This document shows positions 32,656 to 40,038 of a stretch of DNA of 64,000 nucleotides, piece after piece. The position numbers and the translations under genes are program-made. Under the pieces are notes generated by a model that did not search any database, was not told the origin of the DNA, and was given only the letters and a program-made list of their open reading frames with translations. The first letter of the stretch is position 1; each line of letters begins with the position of its first letter. The DNA is from Schistocephalus solidus. Taxonomy: Eukaryota > Platyhelminthes > Cestoda > Diphyllobothriidea > Diphyllobothriidae. Where the stretch lies: positions 149,802-213,801 of the forward strand of contig WEDG01002057.1 in assembly GCA_017591395.1 (NCBI GenBank). Direction: 5' to 3'.

Positions 32656-35600
32656 CTTCTTCTTCTTCTTCTTCTTCTTCTTCTAAGTCCCTCATTCTAT
32701 TGAGTTCGTTCTTCCACTGTTAACTACGACTTGACTGGATGACTGTTGCGCCTCAGTGTGAGACCAAAAATCAGGCCACCGCAAGCTCATGATGGGTTAT
32801 TTACCCTTAAAGCCACTTAGTAATGCGTGATTATTGACCATAATGACCGCAAAGATACTAGCTAGAAGCCCAGATAGGCGCATTTCGTCGATATTGTACC
32901 ACTGCGTGTCGCAGGTGCGAAGCGTTCGGCTCATTAGTGGGTCCCTCAGCGTTCCCCCTGTGTTTTCTGGTATAGGAACTCTAGTTTACATCCTTCGGAT
33001 CAAAACTGTTCAAGCTCGGTCTGAAAGTCGATATGAATAGTCGAACTGAAATCGGTATGGATGCCTTGTGCAGCCGTCTAAACAGGACAAGGAAATAGGA
33101 GCCGCTCCACTCGCTCAAATTAAGTGGTTTTATGGTAAATTTCAGGAATGGTAAATATGCCCGTGTCTTAAACGCTACCCTGAAATCCATAGGCCACCAC
33201 GGAATAACCACGTAATATGCACAAGCTTTGGAGTGCCATGTTTGACTCTCCTGGAATTCAAAGGCGGGTCACGATTGTCCGTCTTGTTGACGTGGGTCCT
33301 CAATTGATGGAAATAAGGATAGAGCTGGTCATTCTAATCTGACCGTAGTTTGTTTAAATAAAAGGCTGTTTTGAGTAAACAAGGAGAACCTACATTACTG
33401 TTCTTCCACTGGAATCGTTGCGAACTGGCATAAAACGAGACCATCCAGGCACACCGGGTTCCCGTGTAATCCACAGGCCAATTAGCAGTATGAACAAGAT
33501 CATACACGCGATTTCGCCAAAACTAAAACAGACATGAATATAGCAAGTTCGGTGGGCATAATAGGAAACAAACGACAATATTGAAAGGATGTGAGTGCAA
33601 TGACGACAATGTGTATTACGCCAGACATAGCACTATTTCAAACTTAAACTTTTTCTGTGTCCAGTAAGGCTATAAGACTATGCCGCCTGGAAAGTGAACT
33701 CCCATCTATCCCATGTGCTGTCATTTTTGTAAGAATTGTTTTACATACTACGAACACCCCTCGAACACATGACCTTACGTTAAATTTCACGAAGGGTAAA
33801 TTTTCCTCCTGCCCTAAACCCAGCCCAGCCTTAGCCGTAACCCTAATTTTACCCATAACCCTACCCTTAATACAAACCTCAACGCTTAACCTTAACTTAA
33901 CCAGACTCTTCTTTCATTGAAATATAACGCGAAAAACATGTATTACGAGCGGATTGTTGTTCCTCATGTCCTATCAGGGGGGAGATACATATATGCAGAC
34001 CCTACTGACCTAGTTAAGTATGTGCCATATGCCATGCCGAGTAATTTTTCCTCGAAGTACTAGTCATTTGTTTTTTTTTAAGAAATACTTACTTCATGGG
34101 ACCTAGAACACGCCGTTCTTCTGCAGCAATTTTGTTAACAATGACAACAATATCTAAAGGGATTTCATCATCCTCTTCTTCTTGGTCGCTCTTGTGTTCT
34201 AGGTCCTGCAGCTTTTCCGTGCTATTTGCCGACGTGGCTTCTTTAACGAATTCGGCCTGGTTTTGCATTGGCCTCTCCTTCTTCTTCCATCGGCCGCATT
34301 TGAAGAAAGCCCTTTAGCAAAACAGAGGTTAGTTCGATGTGAATGGTTAAAAATGTTTCTTGATATGACAGGTTTCAACAGTCTGTGACTAATATGTCAC
34401 CTTACTTGGGTCCGAGAAACATTAAGCATATAGTAATCCACGTAACAATTAAGCACAGAAGAGACATGGGCATTCCATAGGCCATCCATGACCCGAAGTT
34501 AACTGGGATTTCTCCTCCAAATCGGCTGCAATCAGGAAAGAAATACCTAAATTTAGCTGCACAAAAACATAAATTTTATTAATAAATTTTCTTATAAAGT
34601 ACTGGCTTCTCTCGTAATAACCGGCAAACTACTGATTGCACTTAATCTTATCTTTTTAATGAAGCGAAAAATGGTAAATCGTTCCTGAAGTTACGTCAGA
34701 AAACATACTACTCCCTATTTTTCAATGACACTATTTATAATTGTTTGGTAGAATGCCTTGTAGGGCGAAATATGGTCAAGTTCATTCTTTCGGATATGTA
34801 AGCGTTAACTGTCATATTATTTACTACATTTCAGTAATCGTTTTATCTCGCGGACAATTTTTGCCGCACCACGCGTAAATTGACACGTATCAGCAGTTAC
34901 CAGTCTTTTAGATGCTTGTTGCATGCAATTCTATAGCCAACCTTTTATCCAACATTCATTTTGGGGGGCAGTATTTCTTTTGCGACCGTGTTATAACCAA
35001 AAGTGATTTCAAAGGCGTTCGTTGACCTTTCCTTTAATAAAACTGAACTGAAAAATAGTGCATGTATTCTGCATCAAGGCCTTCTTACCCGACTGCCAGA
35101 CCATAAAAGATGATATTCGGCGGCGAACCTATCAGAGTACCGATTCCACCACAGCCGGCTGCATAACAGACCGACAAACTGATTCCAGTGGCGAAGCGTC
35201 GCAGTCTCTTTAAGCTCTTTTTCTTCTTTCTGAAAATGCAATAATGTAAGTTGAAGACGCTTCATGAACACTTTTGCGTCGTCCTAAACATTGGACGAAA
35301 ATGCATTAGATCAGATAAAATCTGTAAGTTGAAGCATACCCCAGAGCCTCCTCTATGGCTGCTTCCCCTGAGTTGGCTGTAAAAAAATGAAATGTATGAG
35401 TAGTTCTGGGCTTAAGTACTCTAGTGGTGACCAAAGACGGTTGGTATTGCTGCTTTTAGACGTAAGCAAAGGTATTTACCTTCAACGGTATCGTCCAACT
35501 TTGTTAGCAAAGCCTCCACAATAGTAATCATCATAACGGTTGTGGCGGTGTTGCTCATCCACATTGAGAGAAACCAAGTGGGCAGCATCACGCTCAGTAT

Positions 35601-38600
35601 CAGTCTGGAAAAGATAAAAAATAATGACAACGATCGAAGATGCAAACCCGCCGTTCACATTACTATATTGTAACTGCTTATTTGATTTCGGTAGGCATGT
35701 TATAGCAGGGTTAACTTTCTGCATAGGCTTCGGAAAATAATTAGTGGGTCAAACAAAAACGTTTTGAAACGGGTTAGGGTTATGTTTGCCTGCCGCATAC
35801 CGTGTTACACATTCCAAACTTTTAAAGCTAATAACCTGGAATTTCCTATTTAAGAAAGTCTTCACAGCTCCAAAAAATTTCATTTTTGATGCTGCGCGTC
35901 TGTTCCAGCACCTTGCTGTTGTATGAAATGCGAGTATTCTCAATGCGTTCCAAGGACCCCGTTTATTGCGTCAATCATATGCCATACTGAAAAACCTAAG
36001 CTTAGATTCCTTCGCGTTTCTCAGGTGTCCCCGAGCTCTCGCTTCTTAGTGGATTTACTTTGTAAAAATAATTAACCAGAATATTTTCATCTACGAAATT
36101 GGTAAACCAGCAATTTGAATAAGTTTCTAATGAACATGTATTTGAGAGCAACACGATCAGACTCGAAGCGTATAAGAGTGACGGCGTAACGTTAAAACGA
36201 CTTCTTGCTTGATGGAGAATTTTTTTATTCACCGACGAATACAATCGATACAGATAGTCTCTTCTCACCATTTATAACCAGAGTAAGGTTAAGCATTACG
36301 TATTAATTGACAATCTGCTTATTTTAACTAATGCCCTGAAAATTTCGATCTCCGGTACAACACGGAATATAAACTGTCCCTCATAGCAAAGGTTTCCTTG
36401 TGCTTAATTCAAGGAAGTGTAAATATTTCAAGGTTCTCACCGTAAAACTAACCTAGGGTCAAACCTTAACCGTATCCCTAACAGAAACATTTATTCTCTA
36501 GCTAATTTGCCTGGAATTTAGCATACGGTCGCCTGCATTATCGAGGGTTCCTGTTCTCTCGTCATGCCCGAATTATGCCTGGATCGTAATTTGGTTCATT
36601 TCAGCTACGGATTTATTTAAGCGCCTGCTGTTATATTGGTAGCGTCAACTAATATCCAGAAAGGTTTTTAAGTGCATAACTCATCCTCCACAACCTTAAT
36701 GTGTGCTTCCTCACCGTGCATTCACCCTTATTCCGACATTCATTGAAACTGTGCACCCCTGTCTGCCGTAGGCTAGGGCGGCAGTTGTTCATCTGTAATT
36801 CGGAAGCTCTGTGGGAAAAACCTACAACATAGAGTCTCTGCCTCATGTTCGGCCAATCGCAGCCAATCACCTTGGAGGCTGACGCGAAAATTCATCCCTG
36901 TGGAAACTTGGGAGCTTGCACCCTGCTGCGCAGAGCGTGTGCTTGTAGTCCGATTGCCACTTTACCCTAACATACTTATCCTTAGTTCCGAAAACACGAC
37001 AGTTCTTCCTCTACTGGTGTTTATTTTCTTCCATTCGGAACTTGGTCTAAGGCGTGTACTGTTCAGAGCCATCCACCGGTCTTGGCACGAACACAACGAT
37101 GATCAATAGGTTGTGGGTTCGAGTCTCGGTTGGAACACCATCTGGGGTTGTATAGGATTGGCTGATGACGGCTTATGAGCCAGAAAACGTCACAACAGTA
37201 TACCTTGTCGTTTTCGGAAATTTTAACTGCCTTTACTACTTCTATTCGCTGTGCGGCTCTTGGTGGGGCTCGAGAGTGATCCCCAAAGTAGAGCCAAACG
37301 AGTGAGTACCGTAAGCGATCGGTGAGCGGTCGTCAACAAAGAAAGATGCGTTTATGAGTGGAGTGACGTGTTTATAATTCAGGACTTCCTGATTCCTTTA
37401 CCCAACTCCCAGCATGACTACTACATAAAAGCACATCTACTTTCTTTGCAAATTTTTTGCCACTGCACAAAAGAGTTCCAAGGAATCTATTTAAAATAAT
37501 TTTTGAGGAAATTATAAAATTCTGACATTAGAACCGGTATTATATGAAAAGAAGTATGTGAGAAAGACGGTCTGACTTATTTATTATTTAAAATTCTCAC
37601 GGATTTGTCTTGCGGCGGCACACAACAGACGATCCGCGTGTCTGAGCTTTAGCTAGTACCCGTGAACAAACAATTATTCGTATAATCTTAACTGCCTGTT
37701 TGCAGAACGTGAATTATGCACGATAATACGGCTGAGGCTAGCGCATTGCAAATCAAATACTCCGCTGTGTTTGAGCAGCTCTTGTTTAAGTATTCCTCTT
37801 AAAGTTCGGACCGTGCCTATAAAACGTAAATCCGACTGAGTTGTTCCAACTTGACAGTTAGTTACTGAGGAAATAAAAAATGACCCATTTCTTAAATAAA
37901 GTATTTACCGGGATGGATACGGGAGCCTCAGGATAACCACTGATGATCCGAGCTCATTGCAGTTGTGTCATGCGGCAGCAGGATATCGGCCCTATATGTG
38001 TGCGGATGTTTAACTAGTACGTGTGCTGTCAGTATAGTCTATCATATAACCTATAAAATATTCCTACCAAATTTCAGATCTAAGCTGGGAGGTCTTATGC
38101 CAAAAATGTTGCGCCAGTATTACACATTCATATCTAAGGAAAGTAAAAATACTTTCGAAAATTTGACAAATATTAAAACCCCGAAACACTGCTTCCTGAA
38201 GAGTATATTACTGTCTGAAAGTTACTGATTGGTATTTTCCTACCTTACTCAGCCATTATTTATCGCAAAATTCATGCGATTACACAAATGAAAATATAAA
38301 AAAGGCTCAGTTGTGTCGTGCATTGCACAAAACGACAAAGAAGCTCTCAGAAAATTAACAATTTATATAGGTTGGTAATTTGACCCAAGTTGATTAAACT
38401 CACGGCTCCCGGTGGGGCCTCGTAGCACAGTTGCCTAGAGCGTTGACTGTATTAAAGCCTTCCCTTGTTTGCGTGGGTTCGAATTCTACCGAGGCTTCCG
38501 AGTTTTACACAAGTGGGTCAAAGGAATTATATAGTTTTGGCGGCTGAATTTGCGCTCAGGGCATGTCTGCCTTAAGTTCAATTTCTATGTTATTTTATCA

Positions 38601-40035
38601 AGTTGTTGTTGCACAAACTTACAAGCAAGCATCTTGACCCATGCATCGCATAAAGGCGACGGCAATGCGACGATGCAAGTTCGTGTTCTCCGCTGCAATA
38701 GCCAGGATCATACCGCCCAGAAACAAAAAAGTTGAGCTCTGCATTTTTCGCCCGTTGACGGAACGGTGTGAGTGTGCGGATGTGCGGAGAAGTTGTAGGA
38801 AAAACCCGAAAAAGCCAATTAGTGGAATGCAAAAAGTGCTCCTGAAAGTATAGCTGGATATTTTTCCAGTTTTGTGTGGGTCAGTGTACCACCAACTTAC
38901 AGATGCGTACTCTCGGGCTATGACAGCACTGGGAACTAGACCCATCAGTGGTGCGAGGATGAGAGGGAAGAGTGAGGTCACGTAGAGGGGTATGAAACCA
39001 GTTATCCAGAATCCACTCATTAAAAGCAGAATATAAGCTGCTTTTGATTCCTATTGTAGAAAGTCAAATGTGCAATTAGTAAGAGGAGATTTGTAGGCAA
39101 CTTTCTTAAAAATAATCTGCTTTAAAATGACTGGTTTAATTTTGCATATTTGTTTTAATCGTAACATGAACCCCACACCATTAGAAGTCCAGCGCGTGTT
39201 CGTAATTTGGATCCACGGGAATTCTAGTTCCAGCATCATTCGTGGTATTCGTTTAGGTAAAGGGGACCTGCATGGCTGCCTAAACAGGACATAGGGAAAG
39301 AAACCATCCCCAGTACATATGGTATTGCGCTAACTTCCAAAGAAATTGTGTTTACCATTAAGGTGAGGGCTAGGGTTAAGTTTAATGTTAGGCTTCAGTT
39401 TGAGGTTAAGGTCAGAATTCGGGTTAATTTCATGAGTAGGCTGTAGGATGTAGGTTTAGTGTAGGTCTAGGGTTAAGAGTAAGTTGAAAGTTATTTTGCT
39501 GTATCGGTTAGTTTAGGGCTAAAATACGGTTATATTTACCCTTCCTGATATTTACCATATGGCCACCTACTTTACGTGGGTGGGGGCCATTCAAGGCATC
39601 TCTACTTTATTTCGCACGATTTACCTGCGTTAATTGGAGCGAAAGTTGCCGGAAAAAAGTTTATCCTCGCGGTAATATAAAACTGACAATTCCTGTACTA
39701 CTACAGACTTGCATTTTCGAATGAGAAAAAAACTGTGAATTGAAATAGAGATCAGATAAATCATTGCAATTTTGAAAAAAATGTTTTATATGTCATAGCA
39801 CCTTAGTCGTGGAAACCTTGCTGAAAAAGAAGCAAGGCAAGACACCTCTTTTTTCACTTAATGGCCCAGAGGACCAACTGTGTTAAACAAAAGGCAATAA
39901 ATCGTGCGGGAAGCTCACCGTTCCGCTGCTAAGAATTAGAATTGGCGACAGAATAATGGGATAACCTATGATAAATGCATAGCGCATATAAAAGGAGAGA
40001 ATCGTCAGACAGCGATGCATCTTGAACAGCCTCAT
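20249..40035 (-). CDS. SLC13-family sodium/anion (dicarboxylate) transporter
   Basis: Fourteen coding exons on the minus strand (ATG 40035-40033, stop 20251-20249) join to about 588 residues, the usual SLC13 length. These plasma-membrane proteins cotransport Na+ with succinate, citrate or sulfate. Visible hallmarks, in order: N-terminal membrane helices (exons 1-2), STFLFLGGM and NLHRRIA (exon 3), the first SNT motif in MWMSNTATT (exon 4), [14 protein letters not shown] (exon 6), [11 protein letters not shown] (exon 9), [16 protein letters not shown] (exon 11), the second motif as SNS in [11 protein letters not shown] (exon 12), and [14 protein letters not shown] (exon 13). The two S-N-T-type motifs bind substrate and Na+ in this family. 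No stops occur and phases match at all junctions except around exon 10, where two models are possible. It looks functional. Whether it prefers carboxylates or sulfate cannot be told. Confidence 0.93.
20890..20995 (+). repeat. Degenerate dispersed repeat
   Basis: Shares acattttcgacg, a gtgcaaaaacc/ctgcaaaagtt block, aaacgcg(t/c)c(a/g)gaaaa and a final tcaatag/tcgatag with 24.55-24.66 kb, in the same orientation. It resembles no protein. Confidence 0.5.
21030..22380 (+). mobile_element. Penelope-like element remnant with GIY-YIG tail
   Basis: In plus-strand frames, EGTP-(stop)[20 protein letters not shown] near 21.32 kb is followed by [20 protein letters not shown]. These match the RT of Penelope-like elements (RGTPMGSPIS, then YVDD). 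The box reads YADE, so one catalytic Asp is replaced. Then come NRL/KVTNT...HP-like and [10 protein letters not shown] segments (21.61-21.91 kb). The last block (22.01-22.31 kb) reads [26 protein letters not shown] and [19 protein letters not shown], a GIY-YIG nuclease domain. Several stops make it inactive. Oriented opposite to SLC13, in its last intron. Confidence 0.8.
22009..22308 (+). pseudogene. GIY-YIG endonuclease domain of the Penelope-like element
   Basis: GVIYHVN (GIY equivalent) and NYCGMT (YIG equivalent) are followed by the conserved Arg in STRMHQHAL and Glu in EREFIEAW. The domain is continuous from about 22.01 to 22.31 kb, ending at a TGA. In Penelope-like elements it nicks target DNA. 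The upstream RT is broken, so it is probably not expressed as a functional protein. Confidence 0.75.
23336..23510 (+). repeat. Degenerate CCTAA/CCTTA-rich tract
   Basis: A run of imperfect 'aaccct', 'cctta', 'ctaac' units spaced like a decayed telomere-type hexamer array. Similar tracts occur at 31.6, 33.8, 36.4, 39.4 (complement), 42.4 and 45.0 kb. Confidence 0.7.
23533..23601. repeat. (TA)n microsatellite
   Basis: About 69 bp of perfect TA dinucleotides joined directly to SINE body sequence (ataagccagaaatggcc). Confidence 0.98.
23602..23963 (+). repeat. tRNA-headed SINE (partial plus complete unit)
   Basis: A body fragment (23602-23790) runs straight into a tRNA-like head with polymerase III A box TGGCTCAATGG (23805-23815) and B box GGTTCGAATCC (23848-23858). 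The shared body (ggctgatgacggctaataag, ccattccggtctcccttgtc) follows, and the unit ends in TA repeats. The same unit is present in tandem at 58.6-59.2 kb. It lies in an SLC13 intron on the opposite strand. Confidence 0.9.
23964..24054. repeat. (TA)n microsatellite at the SINE tail
   Basis: About 91 bp of TA repeats directly after the SINE body, ending 33 bp from the splice donor of SLC13 exon 13. Confidence 0.98.
24088..24225 (-). CDS. SLC13 exon 13 (family signature)
   Basis: 138 bp, 46 codons, phase 0; acceptor tgttttag, donor gtaatc. Encodes [20 protein letters not shown] then [18 protein letters not shown], the sodium:sulfate/dicarboxylate symporter signature region, with Ala where Val is commoner. 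The intron following it carries a long TA repeat starting only 33 bp from the donor. Confidence 0.94.
24548..24662 (+). repeat. Second copy of the degenerate repeat
   Basis: Matches 20.89-20.99 kb in the same order of short blocks. It lies in the SLC13 intron between exons 12 and 13. Confidence 0.5.
24985..25085 (+). repeat. Degenerate SINE body fragment
   Basis: aataaacaagaaatggccat and gactccctgtctttttcagc match the SINE body (aataagccagaaatggccat; ctcccttgtctttgtcgg). The head is lost. Confidence 0.5.
25178..25339 (-). CDS. SLC13 exon 12 (second SNT-type motif, here SNS)
   Basis: 162 bp, 54 codons, phase 0; acceptor tttcgtcag, donor gtatgt. Encodes [15 protein letters not shown], then [20 protein letters not shown], the second substrate/Na+-binding motif. 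Family members usually have SNT or SNV here; this copy has SNS. Confidence 0.94.
26938..26979 (-). ncRNA. Hammerhead-like ribozyme motif (copy A)
   Basis: On the minus strand: CUGAUGA (26975-26969), a stem-II hairpin AGGUU...AAUCU, GAAA (26949-26946), then UAUC where CGUC is usual. Helix I can form between GUCU just before the core and AGGC just after the cleavage position (4 bp, one G-U). This is the type I hammerhead layout known from Penelope-like elements. The A15.1-U16.1 pair is possible but helix III is minimal, so activity would need dimerisation and is unproven. Confidence 0.55.
27163..27204 (+). ncRNA. Hammerhead-like ribozyme motif (copy B, core mutated)
   Basis: Plus strand: GUCU, then CUCAUGA where CUGAUGA is expected, then a stem-II region, then GAAACGUC (27193-27200) and AGGC. 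Same helix I pairing as copy A. The G-to-C change in the first core box should abolish cleavage. Confidence 0.45.
27230..27269 (+). repeat. (TCT)n and (ATC)n microsatellites
   Basis: Perfect TCT repeats followed by ATC repeats at the outer end of the right Penelope tail. The complementary AGA repeat lies at the outer end of the left arm (26898-26909). Confidence 0.9.
27460..27890 (+). repeat. Two degenerate tRNA-type SINE copies in tandem
   Basis: Two heads (tggctcaatg..., then tagttcttggg...) are followed by B-box-like gatcctcagg and gatcctcggg and bodies with gactgataagcccgaaata and ggctaataagccaaaag, then tcccttgtctttgtc. Strongly diverged from the 23.8 kb copy. Confidence 0.65.
28244..28360 (-). 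CDS. SLC13 exon 11 (GGGFAL motif)
   Basis: Encodes [20 protein letters not shown], the P/SWG(I/V)[11 protein letters not shown] motif of the family. Donor gtaagt, phase 0. The acceptor is either at 28366 (ttttag, the stronger site, needs phase 1) or 28361 (ataag, phase 0). The latter matches the exon 10 model. Confidence 0.9.
28366..29882. other. SLC13 intron between exons 10 and 11
   Basis: No mobile element or RNA recognised. A short TTAGGG-like tract (gtttaaatttagggttgag) lies near 29.17 kb. Otherwise unremarkable AT-rich sequence. Confidence 0.5.
29883..29967 (-). CDS. Probable SLC13 exon 10 (boundaries uncertain)
   Basis: The family needs a short membrane helix here, between the PGW block and the GGGFAL block. 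This minus-strand stretch encodes [15 protein letters not shown], which fits the (S/T)DA-(V/T)A------LLF position, and it is open in the frame required by exon 9. Splice signals are weak: acceptor at 29968 (ataag) or 29956 (ctgag), and donor gttaat (phase 0) or gtgggt (phase 2). The given boundaries are the phase-consistent choice. Confidence 0.5.
30429..30449 (+). repeat. (TG)n microsatellite
   Basis: About ten perfect TG dinucleotides. Confidence 0.95.
30763..30806 (-). ncRNA. Hammerhead-like ribozyme motif (copy C)
   Basis: Minus strand: CUGAUGA (30801-30795) intact, stem II GGGUUC...GAAUGC (five of six pairs), GAAACGUC (30775-30768) intact. Helix I UGCCU/AUGCA pairs at four of five positions. 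This is the copy with the best-preserved conserved core. Predicted cleavage after the C at 30768. Confidence 0.6.
31413..31456 (+). ncRNA. Hammerhead-like ribozyme motif (copy D, core mutated)
   Basis: Plus strand: GUCU, CAGAGGA in place of CUGANGA, stem II GGAU...AUCC, GAAACGUC (31444-31451), AGGA. Stem II pairs with a sequence different from copies A and C. The second base of the first core box is changed, so probably inactive. Confidence 0.45.
31610..31815 (+). repeat. Degenerate CCTAA-rich tract with GAACCT repeats
   Basis: Imperfect cttaaccctta / cctatcctta units, then a more regular 'cctgaa' / 'gaacctgaacctgaa' stretch at 31.77-31.82 kb. Confidence 0.75.
32040..32460. other. Unrecognised GC-richer segment
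   Basis: Open frames run on both strands (162 codons plus, 66 and 63 codons minus) across one stretch, as expected from composition alone. The plus frame ends inside the Penelope-type tail. No domain recognised; probably part of an unidentified repeat. Confidence 0.35.
32488..32612. mobile_element. Third inverted pair of Penelope-type tails (short)
   Basis: tattggcctgacctttagga (minus-pointing) and ggaaaagtcaggctaataaa (plus-pointing) are the two outward ends, with only about 10-20 bp between arms. The hammerhead cores are too degenerate to score (GGAUGA and CUGAUGG remain). Confidence 0.55.
32626..32684 (+). repeat. (CTT)n microsatellite
   Basis: About 59 bp of nearly perfect CTT at the outer end of the third Penelope tail pair, the same position as the TCT run at 27.23 kb. 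Confidence 0.97.
33050..33235. repeat. Dispersed repeat fragment
   Basis: gccgtctaaacaggacaagg recalls gctgcctaaacaggacatag at 39.27 kb. The region tggtaaatttcaggaatggt resembles the complement of the 39.54 kb end. It probably belongs to the repeat family that carries the CCTAA-rich tracts. Confidence 0.5.
33394..33522 (-). CDS. SLC13 exon 9
   Basis: 129 bp; acceptor tctgttttag. Encodes [20 protein letters not shown] then [12 protein letters not shown], the FAE...L(W/F)(F/I)(S/T)R(D/E)PG--PGW block. Donor taken as gtaggt (phase 2); gtaatg five bases earlier (phase 0) is the alternative. Confidence 0.92.
33790..33905 (+). repeat. Degenerate CCTAA-rich tract
   Basis: Contains gccctaaaccc, gtaaccctaat, ataaccctaccctta and cttaaccttaacttaacc, within the SLC13 intron between exons 8 and 9. 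Confidence 0.75.
34093..34311 (-). CDS. SLC13 exon 8 (long acidic cytoplasmic loop)
   Basis: 219 bp; acceptor tgctaaag, donor gtaagt, phase 2. Encodes a hydrophilic loop beginning [19 protein letters not shown], with an acidic run ([11 protein letters not shown]) and ending [11 protein letters not shown]. The end corresponds to the Y-KLGP-(S/T)F-E segment before the next membrane helix in mammalian SLC13 proteins. The acidic middle is not familiar. Confidence 0.88.
34406..34525 (-). CDS. SLC13 exon 7
   Basis: 120 bp; acceptor gattgcag, donor gtaagg, phase 2. Encodes [20 protein letters not shown], the family's NF-SW--(F/Y)--P segment, and the following membrane helix. Confidence 0.92.
35089..35229 (-). 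CDS. SLC13 exon 6 (GG-GT-(I/T)G-PPN motif)
   Basis: 141 bp; acceptor attttcag, donor gtaaga, phase 2. After a Lys-rich start ([11 protein letters not shown]) it encodes [20 protein letters not shown], the conserved sodium-site hairpin region. The IGSPPN form resembles NaS/bacterial-type members more than the TGTGPN form of vertebrate NaDC. Confidence 0.94.
35340..35376 (-). CDS. SLC13 exon 5 (37-bp micro-exon)
   Basis: Only 37 bp, between acceptor ttttttacag and donor gtatgc, encoding [12 protein letters not shown] in the cytoplasmic loop. Phases 1 and 2 match exons 4 and 6 exactly, which is strong support despite the size. Confidence 0.85.
35480..35604 (-). CDS. SLC13 exon 4 (first SNT motif)
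   Basis: 125 bp, starts phase 2, ends phase 1; acceptor ttttccag, donor gtaaat. Encodes [20 protein letters not shown]. The SNT triplet is the first of the two substrate/Na+-binding motifs in the family. Confidence 0.94.
36440..36510 (+). repeat. Short CCTAA-rich tract
   Basis: aactaacctagggtcaaacc and aaccgtatccctaac; more decayed than the other tracts. Confidence 0.5.
37085..37335 (+). repeat. Degenerate tRNA-type SINE
   Basis: B-box-like gggttcgagtctc at 37.11 kb, then ggctgatgacggcttatgag (body) and gcgatcggtgagcggtcg (end block seen in other copies). The A box is lost. Confidence 0.7.
38405..38500 (+). repeat. tRNA-like segment
   Basis: cgtagcacagttgcctagagcg (A-box region) and gggttcgaattctaccga (B box) at tRNA-like spacing, without the standard SINE body. 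No clean acceptor or anticodon stem could be drawn, so it is likely a relic of a different tRNA-derived repeat. Confidence 0.4.
38623..38738 (-). CDS. SLC13 exon 3
   Basis: 116 bp, ends phase 2; acceptor tgcag, donor gtaagt. Encodes [20 protein letters not shown] followed by [14 protein letters not shown]. This corresponds to the highly conserved FLFLSG(L/F)I-A...E-(W/N)LH(R/K)RIAL segment of SLC13 proteins. Confidence 0.93.
38901..39050 (-). CDS. SLC13 exon 2
   Basis: 150 bp, 50 codons, phase 0 at both ends; acceptor ...aatag, donor gtaagt. It encodes the second and third membrane segments ([20 protein letters not shown], then [12 protein letters not shown]), matching the family's W-(T/I)-E/G-P...PLLP...MG(I/L)(L/V)PS region. 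Confidence 0.92.
39245..39620 (-). repeat. Dispersed repeat with TTAGGG-like tract
   Basis: Starts with gctgcctaaacaggacatag and continues into ggctagggttaagtttaatg, ggtctagggttaagag and similar, the complement of the CCTAA-rich tracts elsewhere. It lies in the SLC13 intron between exons 1 and 2. Confidence 0.7.
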
Positions 40036-40038
40036 TTT
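39919..40038 (-). CDS. SLC13 exon 1 (first coding)
   Basis: Begins after a pyrimidine-rich acceptor (...ctcttttcag) with AAA ATG, so at least one further upstream, probably 5' UTR, exon is likely. The ATG at 40035 opens [20 protein letters not shown] and a hydrophobic first helix. The donor is gtgagc, phase 0. Confidence 0.85.

Larger units (their letters stand above)
29968..33393. other. SLC13 intron between exons 9 and 10
   Basis: Contains a (TG)n run (30.43 kb), an inverted pair of Penelope tails (30.74-31.49 kb), a CCTAA-rich tract (31.6-31.8 kb), an unrecognised GC-richer stretch (32.0-32.45 kb), a second inverted tail pair with (CTT)n (32.48-32.68 kb) and a dispersed repeat fragment (33.05-33.23 kb). 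Confidence 0.7.
35605..38622. other. SLC13 intron between exons 3 and 4
   Basis: Holds a CCTAA-rich tract (36.44-36.5 kb), a degenerate SINE (37.09-37.33 kb) and a tRNA-like segment (38.4-38.5 kb). The remainder, including 35.7-36.4 and 37.4-38.4 kb, shows nothing recognisable. Confidence 0.6.
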
